A DNA stretch of 64,000 nucleotides, taken from NCBI RefSeq assembly GCF_900110205.1, contig NZ_FOCV01000009.1:124001-188000 (forward strand), written 5' to 3'. A program made the translations under genes and the position numbers. This DNA comes from Rhizobium tibeticum. Its GTDB lineage: Bacteria; Pseudomonadota; Alphaproteobacteria; Rhizobiales; Rhizobiaceae. The notes beneath the pieces were generated by a model. That model ran no database searches and had not been told where the DNA came from. It saw nothing but the letters and a program-made list of their open reading frames with translations. Numbering within the stretch: the first letter of the stretch is position 1; each line of letters begins with the position of its first letter. Positions 26,755-35,064 of the stretch are shown here, in pieces.

Positions 26755-27972
26755 TCAGATCTCGATGCGCGCCGTGTCGAGCGTGTAGAGCTCTTGCGCG
26801 CGCTTGACACCGCGGAGTGCATAACGACCGATGCAGGCCAGCGCGCCGCGCTCGCCTTCCGGGATCGTCGCCGCAAACTCCGACGACATCAGTACGTTGA
26901 GATCGACCGATCGGCACATCGAGGCGATCCGGCTAACCTCGTTCACAGCAGGCCCGATGACGGTAAAGTCCAGCCGCTCGCGGCTGCCGATATTGCCGTA
27001 GAAGACATCGCCGATGTGCAGGCCGATATAGACCTCCGTCGTTGGGCGCCCCTCGAGCGCGCGTTCGTCGTTCAACGTCTTCAGCTTCTGCCGCAGCAAT
27101 CGCTCGGCCCGCAACGACGCGCAGCAGGCATCTGCCGGCTCGTCCCCCTTGAAGATTGCCAGGACGCCGTCGCCGATCAGCTTCAATACGTCGCCGCCGG
27201 CCTCGTGGATTGCCGAAATGACGACATCACTGTAGGCGTTCAGCATCGGCAGGATTTCTTCCGGCGGCGCGCTGTCGGATATCTTGGTGTAATTCAGAAG
27301 ATCCGAGAACCAGAGAGCCGCCGAGATCCGCTCCGACTTCCCACGCGTGATTTTGCCTTCCAGTACCTGCCGCGCGGCATCATCGCCAAGATAAACCTCT
27401 GCAATCGTCCTCGCGATACGCGCTAGCGCAATGCACTTGATCGCAAGTGCCAGTACCGGCACCAGCTTTCGCAGGATAATGAGATCCTGATCCGAGAACC
27501 CTTCGGGATGGCGCGTCGCGAAGTGAGAGAAGAAGCAATCCATCTCGCCTATCGTGCCAGCCTTGGCGAACCGGTGGACCATCGCAACAAAATCGGTATG
27601 GCCCTGCTCGCGCATTGTGTCGAGCATGACGAAATCGGTCGGATCGCCAAAGCCGATGCGCCGTCTGACCTCGTTCTCTTCTCCGGCCCAAAGATAGTAG
27701 AAGGCGGAGCGCTGCCAGCTGTCCAGCGCCGCTCCTTCGCTCGAGGGTCCGTATTCGAATTCGGTCTCGATCTCCTCCCGGCTATCCCAGCGAAACGCCC
27801 GGCCCTCGTGGACGGGATGCAGCGTATCCATCAGCGCCATGCCGCGATCAAGCGGAAGACCGCGCTCGCAACACGCGTTGCAGAAGCCGGTCAGCAGCTC
27901 TGCCTCGGAGGCGCCTTTCAGCCCCTGCTCCGTCAGCCAGGCCGCAATTATCCCTATATCGCTGTATTCCAT
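26755..27972 (-). CDS. Class III adenylate cyclase, cytosolic, with uncharacterised N-terminal domain
   Basis: 405 residues from ATG 27972. The N-terminal half (about 1-200) has no recognised motif and no membrane helix. The C-terminal catalytic domain shows the first metal aspartate in ALWFSDLLNYT, the adenine-selecting lysine in DVLKLIGDGVLAIF with the second metal aspartate, and the transition-state Asn and Arg in TVIGPAVNEVSRI. The usual IGDAVN is IGPAVN here. All key residues are present, so cAMP synthesis is likely. Rhizobia carry many such cyclases with mostly unknown inputs. The frame upstream to 28020 lacks a ribosome-binding site. Confidence 0.9.
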   Translation of the reverse strand: MEYSDIGIIAAWLTEQGLKGASEAELLTGFCNACCERGLPLDRGMALMDTLHPVHEGRAFRWDSREEIETEFEYGPSSEGAALDSWQRSAFYYLWAGEENEVRRRIGFGDPTDFVMLDTMREQGHTDFVAMVHRFAKAGTIGEMDCFFSHFATRHPEGFSDQDLIILRKLVPVLALAIKCIALARIARTIAEVYLGDDAARQVLEGKITRGKSERISAALWFSDLLNYTKISDSAPPEEILPMLNAYSDVVISAIHEAGGDVLKLIGDGVLAIFKGDEPADACCASLRAERLLRQKLKTLNDERALEGRPTTEVYIGLHIGDVFYGNIGSRERLDFTVIGPAVNEVSRIASMCRSVDLNVLMSSEFAATIPEGERGALACIGRYALRGVKRAQELYTLDTARIEI

Positions 27973-28034
27973 GCCGTTTCCCTCGCTGGTGCGAAAGCTG
28001 TATCGCGATTTTGCCGGCAAGGGAAAGACAAAGC

Positions 28035-29054
28035 TCAGCCCGTCGCAGGCATGTTGTAAGGTGTGACAATTTCCACCGACGACAATGCCGAAGGCGCACT
28101 TCCGCCTCCGGAGCGACCCATCACGGCGCGGAAGGCCGAACGGGCGTCGGTGCGCAGATCGTGATGCAGCACGAAGCTGATCTTGCGGGCGGCAAGCAGC
28201 GCGCGATTGTCTGCGTCAAGGTCATGCGCCACGAAGATTCGGACCGGCCGTTGCGCCGCTTCGAAGGCAGCAAGCACCGCCCGGTTTCCGCCTCCGATCG
28301 AGTAGACCGCGTTGATTGCCGGATCGGCCGCAATCGCCTGCACGGCCAACGTTCCCGTCGCCGCGTCCGTGCCGTGCCCTTCACTGATCTCGCTCACGCC
28401 GATCAGCGGATAGCGTTCACGCAGCACGCGGCGAAAGCCGATCTCCCGCTCTTCCTCGCCGCGAAAGCGACCGCTGGAAAGTGTCACGAGGACGCGCCCC
28501 GGCGCTCCGCTGAAATGCGCACCGATGAGATAGGCCGCCGTCTCGCCGGCCGCGCGGTTGTCCGCACCTGCGTAAGCGCTGCGTGACGAATTGGGCAAGT
28601 CCGTCACGAACGTAACCACGGGAAGCCCCGCTTCGGTTGCGCGCGCCACGGCCGCGACCACCTCTGGAACATCAGGTGCCTTCAACACGATGCCGTTCGT
28701 GCCGCGCAGCCGGATCCGGTCAATCAGTTGCACCAGCTCGGCCTGCTTCATGACCTCGGCGAAATGGAAACGGCACCGAAACACAGTCGGCAGGAACGTC
28801 GCAACCTCCGCTTCGAAGGCGTCGCGAACCGCGGTGCTGAACCGGTCCGGCGTTTCCATGACGACATCGATTGCGAGTTTTCGTCCGCTCACTTCTCCGC
28901 CGATCTGCTGCTTCTCCAGCTCGGCGATCGCTGCCTGAACCCTTGAAATCGTCTGGTGCCGAACCCCGTTCCTATCGTTGAGGACGCGATCCACAGTCGC
29001 CGTGCTCAAGCCGGCCTGAAAGGCGATATCCTTGACGAGAAACCGATGTGCCAC
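28035..29054 (-). CDS. LacI-family regulator, divergent from the dioxygenase/GH2 cluster
   Basis: 339 residues from GTG 29054. The HTH is right at the N terminus (FLVKDIAFQAGLSTATVDRVLNDRNGV), then a periplasmic-binding-protein-like effector domain of the ribose-binding type, with VVTFVTDLPNSSR, YAGADNRAAGETAAYLIG and FVAHDLDADN. Longer frames run into the promoter of the divergent gene and lack a site. It most likely controls the genes at 29150-34634. Confidence 0.88.
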   Translation of the reverse strand: MAHRFLVKDIAFQAGLSTATVDRVLNDRNGVRHQTISRVQAAIAELEKQQIGGEVSGRKLAIDVVMETPDRFSTAVRDAFEAEVATFLPTVFRCRFHFAEVMKQAELVQLIDRIRLRGTNGIVLKAPDVPEVVAAVARATEAGLPVVTFVTDLPNSSRSAYAGADNRAAGETAAYLIGAHFSGAPGRVLVTLSSGRFRGEEEREIGFRRVLRERYPLIGVSEISEGHGTDAATGTLAVQAIAADPAINAVYSIGGGNRAVLAAFEAAQRPVRIFVAHDLDADNRALLAARKISFVLHHDLRTDARSAFRAVMGRSGGGSAPSALSSVEIVTPYNMPATG

Positions 29055-29064
29055 GTTATCCGTC

Positions 29065-29083
29065 TTTGATGGTTTTTTGATGG
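29065..29083. repeat. Direct repeat TTTGATGG in the LacI/dioxygenase divergent promoter
   Basis: TTTGATGG occurs at 29065-29072 and 29076-29083, 11 bases apart, i.e. about one helical turn. It may be a regulator binding site, but no dyad typical of LacI proteins was found beside it. Confidence 0.35.
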
Positions 29084-29149
29084 ATTCCTGATCTATAACA
29101 CACCGGTCGGCGGCGTATAGTACGCTCATCGGAAAGGGAGGAGTACCTG

Positions 29150-30337
29150 ATGAAATCCGACAACCGACAAAAACTGCGCGCCGATCGCACCTGGCTGACC
29201 GAAGACGCCTGCGATCTCGGCGATTTCCGCAAGCTTGCCGAGAAGACAACGGCTCTCGCCGACTATCCGACGGCAGAGGCCGTGAAAAAGAACATTCTGA
29301 TTTACGACAGCGGCAAGGTCTTAGCAGCGATCGCCAGCCCCGAAGGCCGCAGAGCGGTCCTCGCCGAGATATGCGAAGCCTTCGGTGATGGCCCCGGCGT
29401 CGTCGTCTTCAAGCGCGCCTACAGGGATACAAGCGTCATCGACCGCGCCAGCGCAATATTCGACGAGATCATCGAGGAGCAACATCGAACGGCTACCGGC
29501 GGCAGCGACCACTTTGCCAAGCCGGGCGCCAATGACCGCATCTGGAACTCGCTGGAAAAGCACTGCCTCGCCGATCCCGAAAACTTTGCCGAATACTATG
29601 CAAACGCCATCGTCGCGATCGCGAGCGAAGCCTGGCTCGGCCCGAGCTATCAGATGACCGCACAGGTCAACCGGGTTAATCCGGGCGGCGCCGCACAGTC
29701 CGCTCATCGCGACTACCATCTGGGCTTCCAGTCTTCCAAGGTGATCGAGCAGTTCCCGGCGCATGTGCACAGGCTCTCGCCAGTGCTGACACTGCAGGGC
29801 GCGGTCGCCCACTGCGACATGCCGCTTGAAAGTGGCCCCACGCTCTTCCTGCCGCATAGCCAGACCTACGAGCCGGGTTACCTCGCCCTCAAGCGCCAGG
29901 AATTCAAAGACTATTTCGAAACGCATCATGTCCAGTTGTCGCTCGAAAAGGGCGACGTGGTGTTCTTCAATCCGGCCCTCTTCCACGCAGCCGGTACCAA
30001 CCGCTCGACCAACATCAAGCGCGTGGCCAATCTGCTGCAGGTCTCCTCCGCATTTGGCCGCGCCATGGAGACGGTCAATCGCGAGCGCATGAGCGCCAGG
30101 CTATTCCCGGCATTGAAGAAGATGAAGGGCAATCTGTCCGAAGGCGAGATCGGTAACGCCGTCGCCGCCTGCGCCGAGGGTTATTCCTTCCCGACCAACC
30201 TCGACCGCGACCCACCCATCGGTGGCCTTGCCCCGAAGACGCAAGCGCAGCTGATGCATGAGGCGCTGCAGGAAGATTGGGACGATGCGCGGTTCACGTC
30301 GGCACTGGCGCAACAGCGCGAGCGGCGACGAAGCTGA
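29150..30337 (+). CDS. Phytanoyl-CoA dioxygenase (PhyH) family Fe(II)/2-oxoglutarate oxygenase
   Basis: 395-residue double-stranded beta-helix oxygenase. The iron ligands are the HxD in SAHRDYHLGF and the distal histidine in FFNPALFHAAGTN, followed by the 2-oxoglutarate-binding R in STNIKRVANLLQ. Such enzymes hydroxylate or dealkylate small molecules using 2-oxoglutarate and O2. GGGAGGAG precedes the ATG. It is the first gene of a four-gene run with SDR, SMP-30 and GH2 proteins, which suggests an oxidative step in breakdown of an unusual glycoside. A hairpin with a T-run follows the gene. Confidence 0.9.
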   Translation: MKSDNRQKLRADRTWLTEDACDLGDFRKLAEKTTALADYPTAEAVKKNILIYDSGKVLAAIASPEGRRAVLAEICEAFGDGPGVVVFKRAYRDTSVIDRASAIFDEIIEEQHRTATGGSDHFAKPGANDRIWNSLEKHCLADPENFAEYYANAIVAIASEAWLGPSYQMTAQVNRVNPGGAAQSAHRDYHLGFQSSKVIEQFPAHVHRLSPVLTLQGAVAHCDMPLESGPTLFLPHSQTYEPGYLALKRQEFKDYFETHHVQLSLEKGDVVFFNPALFHAAGTNRSTNIKRVANLLQVSSAFGRAMETVNRERMSARLFPALKKMKGNLSEGEIGNAVAACAEGYSFPTNLDRDPPIGGLAPKTQAQLMHEALQEDWDDARFTSALAQQRERRRS

Positions 30338-30359
30338 CGCAGAAGCATTGGCGAATTTT

Positions 30360-30390
30360 GCTCCCGGGGCCTCTCGCGTCGGGAGCTTTT
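30360..30390 (+). terminator. Rho-independent terminator or attenuator after the dioxygenase gene
   Basis: GCTCCCG (30360-30366) and CGGGAGC (30380-30386) with a 13-base loop, followed by TTTT. It lies between the dioxygenase and SDR genes, 33 bases before the SDR start, so it may set a lower level for the downstream genes. Confidence 0.6.
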
Positions 30391-30422
30391 GGCATATGGC
30401 CCATCATTCATTGGAGGAAAGC

Positions 30423-31244
30423 ATGACAACAGACCATAGCCGCCTCGACGGCAAGATCGCAATCGTGACCGGCGGTACGCAGGGGCTCGGGGCATCAATC
30501 GCCCGCCTGTTTGCCGAGCGCGGCGTCAAGGGCCTCGTCATTTGTGGCCGCAACGAGCAGAAGGGCAAGGCGAAGGCCGACGAGATCGCTGCCGCCACCG
30601 GCATCAAGGTCGTCTATGTCCAAGCGGATCTCGGGCAGGTCGATGATGCAAGAAACGTCGTTCATGTCTGCGACCAGACCTTCGGCCGCGTCGATGCGCT
30701 CGTGAATGCGGCCCCCATCACCGACCGTGGAACCATCCTGGATACCAGTCCAGAACTCTTTGACGCCATGTTCGCCGTCAACGTGCGCGCCCCCTTCTTC
30801 CTGATGCAGGAAACGGTGAAGGTGATGCGTCGTGAGAAGATCGAAGGCACGATCGTCAATATTGGCTCCATGTCGGCCAAGGCAGGGCAACCCTTCATTA
30901 GCGCCTATTGCGCCTCGAAGGGTGCCTTGGAAACGTTGACGAAGAACACGGCATACGCTCTGCTGCGCAATCGCATCCGTGTCAACGGTCTCAACATCGG
31001 CTGGATGGCGTCCGAGGGGGAGGATCGCATTCAGCGCGAATTTCATGGCGCACCCGCCGACTGGCTGGAAAAGGCGGCGGCCGGCCAGCCTTTCGGCCGC
31101 CTCGTGGATCCCGAGGAAGTAGCCCGCGCATGCGCATATCTCTCCTCAGCGGAATCCGGCCTCATGACCGGATCCATGATCTGCTTCGACCAGTCGATCT
31201 GGGGAGCCTATGACGGCTCGCCGCACCCGGACACGGCCCTTTGA
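30423..31244 (+). CDS. Short-chain dehydrogenase/reductase
   Basis: 273-residue classical SDR: cofactor motif TGGTQGLGASIA near residue 15, the catalytic Ser in NIGSMSAKAG and the Tyr/Lys pair in SAYCASKGALETL. RNEQKGK-type residues after strand 2 may indicate NADP preference, but this is weak. ATG 30423 follows GGAGGAAAGC; the frame continues upstream into the preceding gene and is not used. Likely oxidises or reduces a sugar-derived alcohol or ketone in the same pathway as its neighbours. Confidence 0.92.
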   Translation: MTTDHSRLDGKIAIVTGGTQGLGASIARLFAERGVKGLVICGRNEQKGKAKADEIAAATGIKVVYVQADLGQVDDARNVVHVCDQTFGRVDALVNAAPITDRGTILDTSPELFDAMFAVNVRAPFFLMQETVKVMRREKIEGTIVNIGSMSAKAGQPFISAYCASKGALETLTKNTAYALLRNRIRVNGLNIGWMASEGEDRIQREFHGAPADWLEKAAAGQPFGRLVDPEEVARACAYLSSAESGLMTGSMICFDQSIWGAYDGSPHPDTAL

Positions 31245-31251
31245 AAAAATG

Positions 31252-31285
31252 CAGAGCCCGGCGCTTTTGCAGGCGCCGGGCTCTG
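31252..31285. terminator. 13-bp perfect hairpin between SDR and SMP-30 genes
   Basis: Arms at 31252-31264 and 31273-31285 (CAGAGCCCGGCGC and its complement) around TTTTGCAG. An A-run (31244-31249) precedes it on the plus strand, so the T-run is on the minus-strand side although no minus-strand gene ends here. In the plus direction it is a strong stem without a T-run: an attenuator or mRNA end-protecting structure. Confidence 0.65.
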
Positions 31286-31344
31286 GAACACATTGCCGTT
31301 TACGTTTACGAAGAGCGTCACATCGCTTTGGGAGGAGCTGACCC

Positions 31345-32256
31345 GTGTCAGAAGATGCGCTCTATGACATCCGTGACGACCGTTTCCGCGGCTTGATCGC
31401 CGGCAGCGCCCGGCTGGAGGAACTCTATACCGGCTGCCGTTGGTCCGAAGGTCCCGTCTGGTTCTCAGACCTGAATTGCCTGATCTGGAGCGATATCCCC
31501 AATGAGCGGATGATGCGTTGGGCGCCCGATGGCAACGTCTCGGTTTTCCGCTCGCCATCCAACTACGTCAACGGTAACACCCGCGACCGCCAGGGCCGAT
31601 TGATTTCCTGCGAGCACGGCGGACGGCGCGTCACCCGCACCGAGTTCGACGGCCGCATCACTGTGCTGGCCGAAAGCTATAACGGCAAGCGTCTGAACTC
31701 GCCAAACGATGTCGTCGTCAAATCGGACGGCTCGATCTGGTTCACCGATCCGAGCTACGGCATCATGTCCGACTACGAAGGTCACAAGGCGGAACCGGAG
31801 CAGGAAACGCGTAATGTCTACCGCATTGATGCCCCCACCGGGGAGATCGAAGCGGTCGTCACCGATTTCATCCAGCCCAATGGCCTTGCTTTCTCGCCCG
31901 ATGAAAAGCAGCTCTACATCGCCGATTCCGGCTCTTCCAATCATGAAGTCCCGCGTCACATCCGCGTTTTCGACGTCGTCGACGGCAAAAAGCTGACGAA
32001 CAGCCGGTATTTCTGCTCGATCGACAGCGGCGTGCCGGATGGTTTCCGTTTCGATGTCAGCGGCAATCTCTGGACGAGTGCTGCCGACGGCGTTCACTGC
32101 TTCGCGCCCGACGGCACGCTGCTCGGCAAGATCAAGGTACCGCAAACGGTATCGAACATCGCCTTTGGCGGCGTGAAAAAGAACCGGCTGTTCATCACGG
32201 CCACCCAATCGCTGTATTCGATCTACACCACGACCAACGGCGCACAATATCCATAG
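31345..32256 (+). CDS. SMP-30/gluconolactonase family protein
   Basis: 303-residue six-bladed beta-propeller lactonase. The metal ligands are visible in WSEGPVW, LNSPNDVVV and the QPNGLAFSPD region, and WFTDPSYGI is typical of sugar lactonases. It hydrolyses an aldonolactone, the expected product of SDR oxidation of a sugar. The start is GTG 31345 with GGGAGGAG upstream. It is 100 bases after the SDR gene, across the hairpin. CGTTTACGTTTACG (31297-31310) upstream contains a tandem hexamer that may be regulatory. Confidence 0.92.
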   Translation: MSEDALYDIRDDRFRGLIAGSARLEELYTGCRWSEGPVWFSDLNCLIWSDIPNERMMRWAPDGNVSVFRSPSNYVNGNTRDRQGRLISCEHGGRRVTRTEFDGRITVLAESYNGKRLNSPNDVVVKSDGSIWFTDPSYGIMSDYEGHKAEPEQETRNVYRIDAPTGEIEAVVTDFIQPNGLAFSPDEKQLYIADSGSSNHEVPRHIRVFDVVDGKKLTNSRYFCSIDSGVPDGFRFDVSGNLWTSAADGVHCFAPDGTLLGKIKVPQTVSNIAFGGVKKNRLFITATQSLYSIYTTTNGAQYP

Positions 32257-32320
32257 GCTCAGTGTCGCGCGCCATCGAACCAAGACCTCGGCGCGCCTTT
32301 CCATCCAGAAAGAACCATCG

Positions 32321-32389
32321 ATGTTCGAGTTTTCACGCGCGCGCAACCGGCGCCAATCCATCCGCAACGCCTTTTTCATGGGAGCCTGA
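32321..32389 (+). CDS. Possible 22-codon leader peptide before the GH2 gene
   Basis: The frame begins MFEFSRARNRR and ends with TGA, one base before the GH2 ATG (TGAGATG), with the GH2 ribosome-binding site inside its last codons. That is the geometry of translational coupling. The ribosome-binding site of the peptide itself is weak and no homologue is recognised, so it may be chance. Confidence 0.25.
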   Translation: MFEFSRARNRRQSIRNAFFMGA

Positions 32390-32390
32390 G

Positions 32391-34634
32391 ATGCGTTCCG
32401 TCGTCTCTTTCAACGAAAGCTGGAGTTTTCACGAGGGTTTCGGCCAGCGTCTGCTTGAGGACTTCGATGGCACGGCGACCGTCAGGCTGCCTCATACGGC
32501 GGTTGAGCTGCCGTTTAACTACTTCGATGAGAAAAGCTACCAGCGGGCGTTCACCTATCAGAAGATCCTGCGCTGGATGCCGGAGTTTGAGGGCCGCGAG
32601 GTGTCCCTCGTCTTCGACGCCGCCATGGCCGATGCCGTCGTCTACCTGAACGGTGAAGAGATCATCGCTCACAAGGATGGCTACACGCCGTTCGAAGCGC
32701 GCTTCACCGGCAGATTGGTGATGGGCGACAATCTGATCACGGTGAAAATCGACGGCAGCGAAAATCCTGAGATTCCCCCCTTCGGCGGCCGCATCGACTA
32801 CCTGACCTATGCCGGGATCTACCGTGACGTCTGGCTGAAGGTCACCGACCCGATCTCGGTCGGCAACCTCAAGATTGAAACCCACAACGTGCTGGCAGAG
32901 GAAAAGTCGGCAAGCGTGCGCGTCGATCTTGCCAATCCACAGCAGCTTGCGTTCCTGGGCTCGGTATCGGCGTTGCTGAAGGATGCTGACGGACGCCTGC
33001 TTGCCACGGCTTCCGCAGAAACCACCGGTGAAGACCTTACGCTCTCCTTCGATGGCCTGACCGGCATATCGCTCTGGGACATCGCCGATCCTGCGCTCTA
33101 CGATGTCACCGTCGAATTGAAGACAAGCCATGGTTCCGACCGCGTCTCGTCGCATTTCGGCTTCCGCACCGCGGAATTTACGCCCGAAGGCTTCCTGCTC
33201 AACGGCCGGCCGCTGAAGCTGCGCGGCCTCAATCGCCACCAGGCTTTCCCCTATGTCGGCTATGCCGCGGGCAGATCGGCCCAGGAGCGCGATGCGGACA
33301 TCATGAAGTCAGTGCTGAAGTGCAATATCGTCCGCACGTCGCACTATCCGCAGTCGAAGTGGTTCCTCGACCGGTGCGATCGCATCGGCCTTCTTGTTTT
33401 CGAAGAGATTCCAGGCTGGCAGCATATTGGCGACGAGGCGTGGCAGCAGGAATCGATCCGCAACGTCCGGCGCATGGTCGAACGCGACTGGAACCACCCT
33501 TCGATCATCATCTGGGGCGTGCGCATCAATGAGTCGCAGGACAGCCACGACTTCTACGTCGAGACGAACCGGCTTGCCCGTGAACTCGACCCGACACGAC
33601 AGACCGGCGGCGTCCGCTACATAACGGACAGTGAACTGCTGGAAGACGTCTACACGATGAACGACTTCATCCTCGGCAACGAGGAACTGCCCGGCAACAA
33701 CCGTCCGCGCACGGCGCTTCGCCCGCAGCAGGAGGCCACCGGCCTGTCCCGCAAGGTGCCTTACATGATCACCGAGTTCGGTGGTCACATGTATCCCACC
33801 AAGATCTACGACCAGGAAGCCCGGCAGGCCGAGCATGTCCGCCGCCACCTCGAAGTGCTGAACGCCGCCTATGGCGATCCGGATATCGCAGGCGCAATCG
33901 GCTGGTGCATGTTCGACTACAACACCCACAAGGACTTCGGCTCCGGCGACCGCATTTGCTACCATGGCGTCATGGACATGTTCCGCGAACCGAAGTTTGC
34001 GGCCTATGTCTATGCCAGCCAGTGCGATCCTTCCGAAGAGATCGTCATGCAGCCGGTCACCTTCTGGGCGCGCGGCGAACGCAACATCGGCGGCGTGCTG
34101 CCACTGATCATCCTGACCAACTGCGACGAGGTCGAACTGCGCTACGGCTTAGTGACGAAGCGAATCGGGCCCGACCACGAGAACTATCCGCACCTGCCGC
34201 ACCCGCCTGTGGTTCTCGACCACCGTCATTTCACGCCTGACGAGCTTGGCACATGGGGCCTCGAGTGGATCGACGGCGAATTCATCGGCTATATTGACGG
34301 CGAACCGGTCGCCAGATTGACGCTTGCCGCCGACCCGCTGCCGACGACGCTGCAGATCGTTGCCGACAGCACGACGCTGAAGGCCCGCGAGCGCGACACG
34401 ACCCGTGTCATCATCCGCGCGCTTGATCAGCAGGGTCAACGCCTGCCCTTCATGAACGAGAATGTCACCCTGCAGGTCGACGGGCCCGCAAAGATTGTCG
34501 GTCCGGCATCGGTTTCGCTACAGGGCGGCACGGCCGGCTTCTGGCTGGAGGCGACCGGGCTGACGGGTGCAATAAGCGTTCATGCAAGCTGCAGTCGCTT
34601 CCCAGAGGTCAAGCTGGAGCTGGTGGCCGTCTAA
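32391..34634 (+). CDS. Glycoside hydrolase family 2 enzyme
   Basis: 747 residues. It has an N-terminal sugar-binding jelly-roll (about 1-160), an immunoglobulin-like domain (about 165-270), and a TIM barrel with the acid/base glutamate in IIIWGVRINESQD and the nucleophile in YMITEFGGHMYPT. C-terminal beta domains follow. GH2 covers beta-galactosidase, beta-glucuronidase and beta-mannosidase, and the specificity cannot be read from these motifs. No signal peptide, so the substrate must be imported. It is the last gene of the dioxygenase-SDR-lactonase run and probably releases the sugar the others oxidise. Confidence 0.92.
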   Translation: MRSVVSFNESWSFHEGFGQRLLEDFDGTATVRLPHTAVELPFNYFDEKSYQRAFTYQKILRWMPEFEGREVSLVFDAAMADAVVYLNGEEIIAHKDGYTPFEARFTGRLVMGDNLITVKIDGSENPEIPPFGGRIDYLTYAGIYRDVWLKVTDPISVGNLKIETHNVLAEEKSASVRVDLANPQQLAFLGSVSALLKDADGRLLATASAETTGEDLTLSFDGLTGISLWDIADPALYDVTVELKTSHGSDRVSSHFGFRTAEFTPEGFLLNGRPLKLRGLNRHQAFPYVGYAAGRSAQERDADIMKSVLKCNIVRTSHYPQSKWFLDRCDRIGLLVFEEIPGWQHIGDEAWQQESIRNVRRMVERDWNHPSIIIWGVRINESQDSHDFYVETNRLARELDPTRQTGGVRYITDSELLEDVYTMNDFILGNEELPGNNRPRTALRPQQEATGLSRKVPYMITEFGGHMYPTKIYDQEARQAEHVRRHLEVLNAAYGDPDIAGAIGWCMFDYNTHKDFGSGDRICYHGVMDMFREPKFAAYVYASQCDPSEEIVMQPVTFWARGERNIGGVLPLIILTNCDEVELRYGLVTKRIGPDHENYPHLPHPPVVLDHRHFTPDELGTWGLEWIDGEFIGYIDGEPVARLTLAADPLPTTLQIVADSTTLKARERDTTRVIIRALDQQGQRLPFMNENVTLQVDGPAKIVGPASVSLQGGTAGFWLEATGLTGAISVHASCSRFPEVKLELVAV

Positions 34635-34682
34635 GGTCAGTGCGGGTACGCCAAGCCGTCGGGCGGGCGTGCCGCGAACCGA

Positions 34683-35006
34683 CTATGCCGGCTGCACCGA
34701 CCGGACCGTGCCGTTGTTGTCGACGATGCACGAGAATTTCTTGCCGCCGGCATCAAGGTCGACGCCGAAGGTGCCGTCGGGCAATTGGCGAGACGCCGTG
34801 GGCAATACCTTGGCGTTCGCACCGGCAACTCCAGCCGCCGAATTGGCGCACAGCAGCTGCAGATCCGCTGGCGCGGTCTGCAGCGTTGTGCGCGCCATGC
34901 TTTCAGGCGCCGGTGGCGTTGGCGTGCAGGCACCAAGCAGCGCCGCACTTGTCATTGCCGCCATCATTCGGCCGATCGAAATCGTCTTCGCGGTGTTTTT
35001 CCACAA
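34683..35006 (-). CDS. Small lipoprotein of unknown function
   Basis: 107 residues from TTG 35006. An N-terminal signal ends in the lipobox ALLGAC near residue 27, followed by a proline-rich linker (TPTPPAPES) and a small domain with one Cys pair (LLCANSA, FSCIVDNNG). ATG codons at residues 14-15 are alternative starts that shorten the signal. It is probably anchored in the outer membrane. It lies 58 bases after the L,D-transpeptidase gene on the same strand. Confidence 0.75.
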   Translation of the reverse strand: MWKNTAKTISIGRMMAAMTSAALLGACTPTPPAPESMARTTLQTAPADLQLLCANSAAGVAGANAKVLPTASRQLPDGTFGVDLDAGGKKFSCIVDNNGTVRSVQPA

Positions 35007-35064
35007 AACCCTGTCCCCCGACTTGCGTGATCTGTTCGCTCTCCGGCGCTGAGCCGGCCCATTT

